Of a DNA stretch of 64,000 nucleotides, positions 60,494 through 64,000 are shown one piece after another. A program made the translations under genes and the position numbers. Within the stretch, counting starts at the first letter, position 1. Each line of letters opens with the position of its first letter. The notes under the pieces are model-generated. The model searched no databases and was not told where the DNA came from. It worked only from the letters and a program-made list of their open reading frames with translations. Origin of the DNA: Burkholderia sp. Ax-1719. Its GTDB lineage: Bacteria; Pseudomonadota; Gammaproteobacteria; Burkholderiales; Burkholderiaceae. Location of the stretch: assembly GCF_011753055.1 (NCBI RefSeq), contig NZ_VWWJ01000006.1, positions 248,001 through 312,000 of the forward strand, read 5' to 3'.

Positions 60494-62098
60494 TCAGTTC
60501 GCGGCCGAATTCGTCGCGCTTGCGGCAGGCGTCGACGAGGCGGGCGCCGTCCACGGCGCATCGCGCCACGGGCCGCCGTTCACGTCGCTCTGGCCTTTCA
60601 CGTCTTTCGCGTCGCTGCCGACCTGCGACGGCGCGACGAGATTCACGTCGTGCGCGTTGTGGGCATCGAAACCACCGCCCAGCGCCTTGATGAGCGCCAT
60701 CTGCTGGTCGCGGCGCTGCGCCTTGAGGCTAGTCACGTTCTGCTCGGACGCGAGGCGGTTCTGGTCGGCGTTGAGCACCTGCAGTTGCTCCGACAGACCC
60801 GCCTTGTAGCGGATCACCGCGAGCTGGTACGCCTTCGTCGACGCATCGAGTGCGTTCTGCGCATCGACCAGCTGCTTGTCCGCCGAGCGGATCGACGACA
60901 CCGTCGTCGCCACATCCTGGAACGCGCCGATCAGCGTCTGGTTGTAGTTCGCCACGTCCAGATCGAAGTCAGCGTAACGGCCCTTCAACTGCGCGCGCAG
61001 TGCGCCCGCATCGAAGATCGGCAGATGCACGGCCGGCCCGAACTGCGCCTGACGGCTCGTGAAGTTGAGGAATTTGCCCCAGCCGAAGGCATCGAAGCCA
61101 AAGCCCGCTGCGAGGTTCACGTCGGGGTAAAACTCGGCTTTCGCTTCCTTGACGTCGTGCATCGCGGCTTCGACCTGCCAGCGCGCGGCGACGATGTCCG
61201 GGCGGCGCGCCACGAGGTCAGCGGGCAGGTTGTCGGGCAGGGCGATCTGCGCCACCGGGTTCAGAACCGGATTGGCGATCTGCAGGCCGCGATCCGGGCC
61301 TTTGCCCAGCAGCGCGCCCAGCTGATAACGCACTGTTTCGATCTGGCCGTCGATCTGCGTGAGGTTCGCCTGGCTCGTCGCGATATTGCCGTTGGCGGTC
61401 TGGCGTTCGACGTTGGTGTCGAGGCCCGCGACCACGCGGCCATTGGTGATCGTGCCAATGGTCTTGCGATTGTCGATTTCACGCGCGGCGATGTCGCGCA
61501 ACGCGTAGAGCTGCGCAAGCTGGTTGTACGTGCGTGCGACCGAGGAGGCGAGCGTGACGCGCGCCTGTTCCATGTCGGCCTGCGCGGCGCGCTGCTGCGA
61601 CACTGCCTGCGCGAGACGCTGGCGATTCTTGCCCCACAGATCCAGATCCCACGACGCGCTGGCGAGCGCATTGTTCTCGCTGAACCACGTGCCGCCGTAC
61701 GGAGGCGGGAAGAGCGCGTTGGCCGAATACAGCTCGCGCGTCCACGAATAGCTGGCGTTGACCTTCGGTGCGAGCGCCGACTTCGACGTATCGATATACG
61801 ACGAGGCCTTGGCGATGCGCGCCTGCGCCTGGGCGATGCTCGGGTTGCCTTCGAGCGCTTCGTCGATCAGCTTGGGCAGTTGCGGGTCGCCGAACTGCTG
61901 CGCCCAGTCGAGCGTGGGCCACTGGCCGCCTTGTGCCGGAATGCTCTGCGAGGTCTCGAACTGTTGCGGCTGCGCGATGGTCTTGTCGCTCTTGATGCCG
62001 AAGTAGTTTGCGCAGCCCGAAAGCGCGAGCGCCGCGACCGCGGTCGCAACCGCTGCTCGACAGGTGTGCGCTGGCGCAAACTGGGTTAGGGATGTCAT
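60494..62098 (-). CDS. outer-membrane efflux lipoprotein (NodT/OprM family)
   Basis: A 534-residue TolC-like channel. The signal peptide has lipobox ALSGC (Cys29). QPQQFETSQSIPAQGGQWPT, WDLDLWGKNRQRLAQAVSQQ and LPADLVARRPDIVAARWQVE are typical of the NodT family; two OEP repeats give the beta-barrel/helical barrel. The last about 60 residues are Ala/Ser/Asn-rich. It forms a tripartite pump with EmrA and EmrB, with which it is clustered. The start at 62098 puts the signal peptide first; a start at 62149 is also open. Confidence 0.88.
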   Translation of the reverse strand: MTSLTQFAPAHTCRAAVATAVAALALSGCANYFGIKSDKTIAQPQQFETSQSIPAQGGQWPTLDWAQQFGDPQLPKLIDEALEGNPSIAQAQARIAKASSYIDTSKSALAPKVNASYSWTRELYSANALFPPPYGGTWFSENNALASASWDLDLWGKNRQRLAQAVSQQRAAQADMEQARVTLASSVARTYNQLAQLYALRDIAAREIDNRKTIGTITNGRVVAGLDTNVERQTANGNIATSQANLTQIDGQIETVRYQLGALLGKGPDRGLQIANPVLNPVAQIALPDNLPADLVARRPDIVAARWQVEAAMHDVKEAKAEFYPDVNLAAGFGFDAFGWGKFLNFTSRQAQFGPAVHLPIFDAGALRAQLKGRYADFDLDVANYNQTLIGAFQDVATTVSSIRSADKQLVDAQNALDASTKAYQLAVIRYKAGLSEQLQVLNADQNRLASEQNVTSLKAQRRDQQMALIKALGGGFDAHNAHDVNLVAPSQVGSDAKDVKGQSDVNGGPWRDAPWTAPASSTPAASATNSAAN

Positions 62099-62213
62099 TG
62101 CTCGTCTCGTTGCGTGAGAGGGTGAGGTGATACTGGACGATGCAGCCATTTTTTCGTCTGACGCTTTCAAATTTGCCTGCCTCGTCATCTATCGTAAGTA
62201 CCGGTTTGGCGCA

Positions 62214-62239
62214 GATTGATTGCGATTAACGCATCAATC
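62214..62239. promoter_or_regulatory. imperfect palindrome at the marR-OMF junction
   Basis: GATTGATTGCG-ATTAA-CGC-ATCAATC pairs over about 10 bp with one bulge and overlaps the marR stop. It is a possible MarR site for the efflux operon, or a weak hairpin. Confidence 0.4.
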
Positions 62240-62758
62240 GCCCGATGACTGCTGGCTAGATGCCGCATTGGCCGCGTTCGCGTTCTGGTTAGCTTCGCAG
62301 CTATTGACCAGAATCCGCCGCAACATGCTCTTCAGGAAGCCGACTTCCTCGGGCGTGAAGCCTTTGGATAGCTCGTCGGTGACGCTCGTGAAGATGGCCG
62401 GCATGCGCGCCGCGATGGTTTCGCCTTCGGGCGTGAGCGCGAGGCGCACCGCGCGGCGGTCTTCGGAGCTGCGCACGCGGCGCAGGAGACCGCGCTTTTC
62501 CAGCCGGTCCACCAGCCGCGTGACGGCGCTGGCGTCGATGCCGTATTCGCGCGCCAGTTCGGCCGCGAGCACGCACTTGCCGCTCGCCACCATGAACAGC
62601 ACGCTGGCCTGCTGGCTGGTGACGCCAAGCTCCGCCACGGTGCGCTGCGTGACCAGGTTCGACATCGACGAGCGCACGCGGGAAATCAGGTAGCCAACGC
62701 TTTCGCCGAAGTCGTAATCGAGCACTTTGGGCGGCGGCGTGGAAGTCGGTTCCGTCAT
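62234..62758 (-). CDS. MarR-family repressor of the efflux operon
   Basis: A 174-residue regulator with a winged HTH: VTSQQASVLFMVASGKCVLA, YGIDASAVTRLVDRLEKRGL and RRVRSSEDRRAVRLALTPEG (wing). It is the first gene of a marR-OMF-emrA-emrB cluster on the minus strand, 135 bp from the OMF. It probably represses the pump until a drug binds; this is inference from gene order, as in emrR-emrAB. It starts at 62758 with ACCATG and follows a good sigma-70 promoter. Confidence 0.85.
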   Translation of the reverse strand: MTEPTSTPPPKVLDYDFGESVGYLISRVRSSMSNLVTQRTVAELGVTSQQASVLFMVASGKCVLAAELAREYGIDASAVTRLVDRLEKRGLLRRVRSSEDRRAVRLALTPEGETIAARMPAIFTSVTDELSKGFTPEEVGFLKSMLRRILVNSCEANQNANAANAASSQQSSGD

Positions 62759-62794
62759 GGTTCTGCTGCAACTGCAATGGTTGACCAGGCAGGA

Positions 62795-62823
62795 ATTATA
62801 GGGTTCGTTAGTTGACGCGGCAA
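62795..62823 (-). promoter_or_regulatory. marR promoter
   Basis: On the minus strand TTGCCG and a consensus TATAAT are 17 bp apart, 37 bp before the marR ATG. Confidence 0.75.
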
Positions 62824-62980
62824 GGTTTATTGTCGCAACGCCGAGAAACCTTTGCTAAGTAGGGTCTTAATTGGCTTGGGGCACGCATGAGAAAATTGGG
62901 TCGTGCGGACCCGGCCCGCGTCGCGTGGATGCCGCACTTCACGCGCAACACGTGGATGAGTCAGATCAAGTCATCTACGC

Positions 62981-62990
62981 GTGCTATAAT
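62981..62990 (+). promoter_or_regulatory. extended -10 promoter for typA
   Basis: TGC-TATAAT (62983-62990) is an extended -10 element about 179 bp before the typA ATG; no good -35 is present. Confidence 0.45.
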
Positions 62991-63168
62991 TTCAGGTTCC
63001 CAAAAGTGTGTCATGGCACCGTTGCCGAACCGACCCGCCAAACGCGTATCCCGAATACATCTGAATGTATCCGGACGCGTCCGGCAACAGGGCGGGGCGG
63101 CGTCCGAGCCCTCCTTGTGTGGCCCGCCGTCGAGCCCGCATGACGCACCCAACTGTACCCAGGTTCCT

Positions 63169-64000
63169 ATGTCCCGCGCCCTACGCAACATCGCCATCAT
63201 TGCCCACGTCGACCACGGCAAGACCACGCTCGTCGACCAGCTCCTCCGTCAGACCGCCACGTTCCGTGACAACCAGCAGGTCGCCGAGCGCGTGATGGAC
63301 TCGAACGACATCGAAAAAGAGCGTGGCATCACGATTCTTTCGAAGAACTGCGCGGTCGAGTACGAAGGCACCCACATCAACATCGTCGATACCCCGGGTC
63401 ACGCCGACTTCGGCGGTGAAGTGGAGCGTGTGCTGTCGATGGTCGACTCGGTGCTGCTGCTGGTCGACGCCGTCGAAGGCCCGATGCCGCAAACGCGCTT
63501 CGTGACCAAGAAGGCGCTGGCGCTCGGCCTCAAGCCGATCGTCGTCATCAACAAGATCGACCGTCCGGGCGCGCGTATCGACTGGGTGATCAACCAGACG
63601 TTCGACCTGTTCGACAAGCTCGGCGCGACCGAAGAGCAGCTCGACTTCCCGATCGTGTACGCATCGGGCCTGAACGGCTACGCTTCGCTGTCGCCGGAAG
63701 CGCGTAGCGGCGATATGCGCCCGCTGTTCGACGCCGTGCTCGAACACGTGCCGGTTCGCGACGCCGATCCGGAAGGCGGCCTGCAGCTCCAGATCACCTC
63801 GCTCGACTACTCGGCTTACGTTGGCCGTATCGGCGTGGGCCGTATCAAGCGCGGTCGTATCAAGCCGGGTCAACAGGTTGCGCTGCGCTTTGGCCCGGAA
63901 GGCCAGGTCATGAACCGCAAGATCAACCAGGTGCTGGCGTTCAGCGGCCTGGAGCGCGTGCAGGTCGAAGCGGCTGAAGCCGGCGACATCGTGCTGATCA
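63169..64000 (+). CDS. typA: ribosome-associated GTPase TypA/BipA (3' end outside window)
   Basis: The first 277 codons of a translational GTPase. G1 AHVDHGKTTLVDQLL, RGITI, DTPGHADFGGEVERVL and NKIDRPGARIDW give the full G domain, and the start of domain II (LDYSAYVGRIGVGRIKRG) is visible. BipA binds the ribosome and helps growth at low temperature and under stress. The ATG at 63169 matches family starts (SRALRNIAIIAHVDHG); AGG lies five bases upstream. The gene runs off the window end. Confidence 0.93.
   Translation, partial: MSRALRNIAIIAHVDHGKTTLVDQLLRQTATFRDNQQVAERVMDSNDIEKERGITILSKNCAVEYEGTHINIVDTPGHADFGGEVERVLSMVDSVLLLVDAVEGPMPQTRFVTKKALALGLKPIVVINKIDRPGARIDWVINQTFDLFDKLGATEEQLDFPIVYASGLNGYASLSPEARSGDMRPLFDAVLEHVPVRDADPEGGLQLQITSLDYSAYVGRIGVGRIKRGRIKPGQQVALRFGPEGQVMNRKINQVLAFSGLERVQVEAAEAGDIVLI

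Larger units (their letters stand above)
62759..63168. other. 410-bp divergent marR/typA gap
   Basis: It holds the marR promoter (62795-62823) and a typA extended -10 element (62981-62990). No other gene or RNA is seen. Confidence 0.7.

Noticed and set aside
59108..62089. A 993-codon open frame antisense to emrA and the OMF gene
   Set aside because: Arg/His/Val-rich shadow without motifs; the minus-strand genes explain the region.
1..64000. tRNA, rRNA or prophage genes
   Set aside because: No T-arm sequences with matching cloverleaf, no rRNA segments and no phage structural genes were seen.

Overview
The window is about 64 kb of high-GC chromosomal DNA with dense coding. Gene content and order point to Burkholderiales, most likely a Paraburkholderia or Caballeronia relative. 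The main reasons are the block scpB-rluB-rimP-nusA-infB-rbfA-truB followed at a distance by typA, an ast arginine-catabolism gene beside an arginine/lysine-type binding protein, mdtABC-type RND genes, and EAL-HDOD proteins. This is inference from protein families; there is no rRNA or tRNA in the window to anchor it.

Layout. 1-1.7 kb: the 3' part of astE, then a periplasmic amino-acid-binding protein closed by a strong terminator. 2-8.7 kb: a signalling cluster with two EAL-HDOD proteins, one HDOD protein and one PAS-GGDEF-EAL protein. 8.8-11 kb: small envelope genes (peroxiredoxin, membrane protein, BamE-like lipoprotein, DUF1232). 11-12.3 kb: a two-gene XRE/AbiEii-like nucleotidyltransferase toxin-antitoxin-like module with its own palindromic operator. 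12.3-13.5 kb: a divergent LysE exporter/Lrp regulator pair. 13.6-21.4 kb: an mdtABC-type RND pump. 21.9-25.3 kb: IclR, LysR and an SDR, with a 744-bp gap that carries palindromes and orphan terminators (a possible small RNA). 25.4-31.1 kb: amtB, a CHASE3-type histidine kinase, a DJ-1/PfpI protein, a GNAT and a lipoprotein. 31.2-32.5 kb: an Rrf2 regulator and an NmrA-type oxidoreductase that share one operator sequence. 32.6-44.5 kb: an MscS channel, a cysteine-dioxygenase-like protein divergent from an Lrp regulator, a FUSC transporter, arfB, several small proteins and a lone DUF4096 transposase-like gene. 44.9-47.2 kb: LysR and an aminotransferase. 47.5-57.4 kb: the conserved chromosome-segregation, ribosome-maturation and translation block. 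57.5-62.8 kb: emrB, emrA, an outer-membrane factor and marR. 63.2 kb to the end: the 5' part of typA.

The functions fall into four groups: information processing (scpB to truB, typA, arfB); efflux (MdtABC, EmrAB-OMF, LysE, FUSC); c-di-GMP/HDOD signalling; and a series of regulator-target pairs whose operators are visible as inverted repeats. The most unusual items are the XRE-NTase module, the duplicated Rrf2 operator, the orphan terminators between IclR and LysR, the leader terminator before rimP, and the long hairpin between emrA and emrB.
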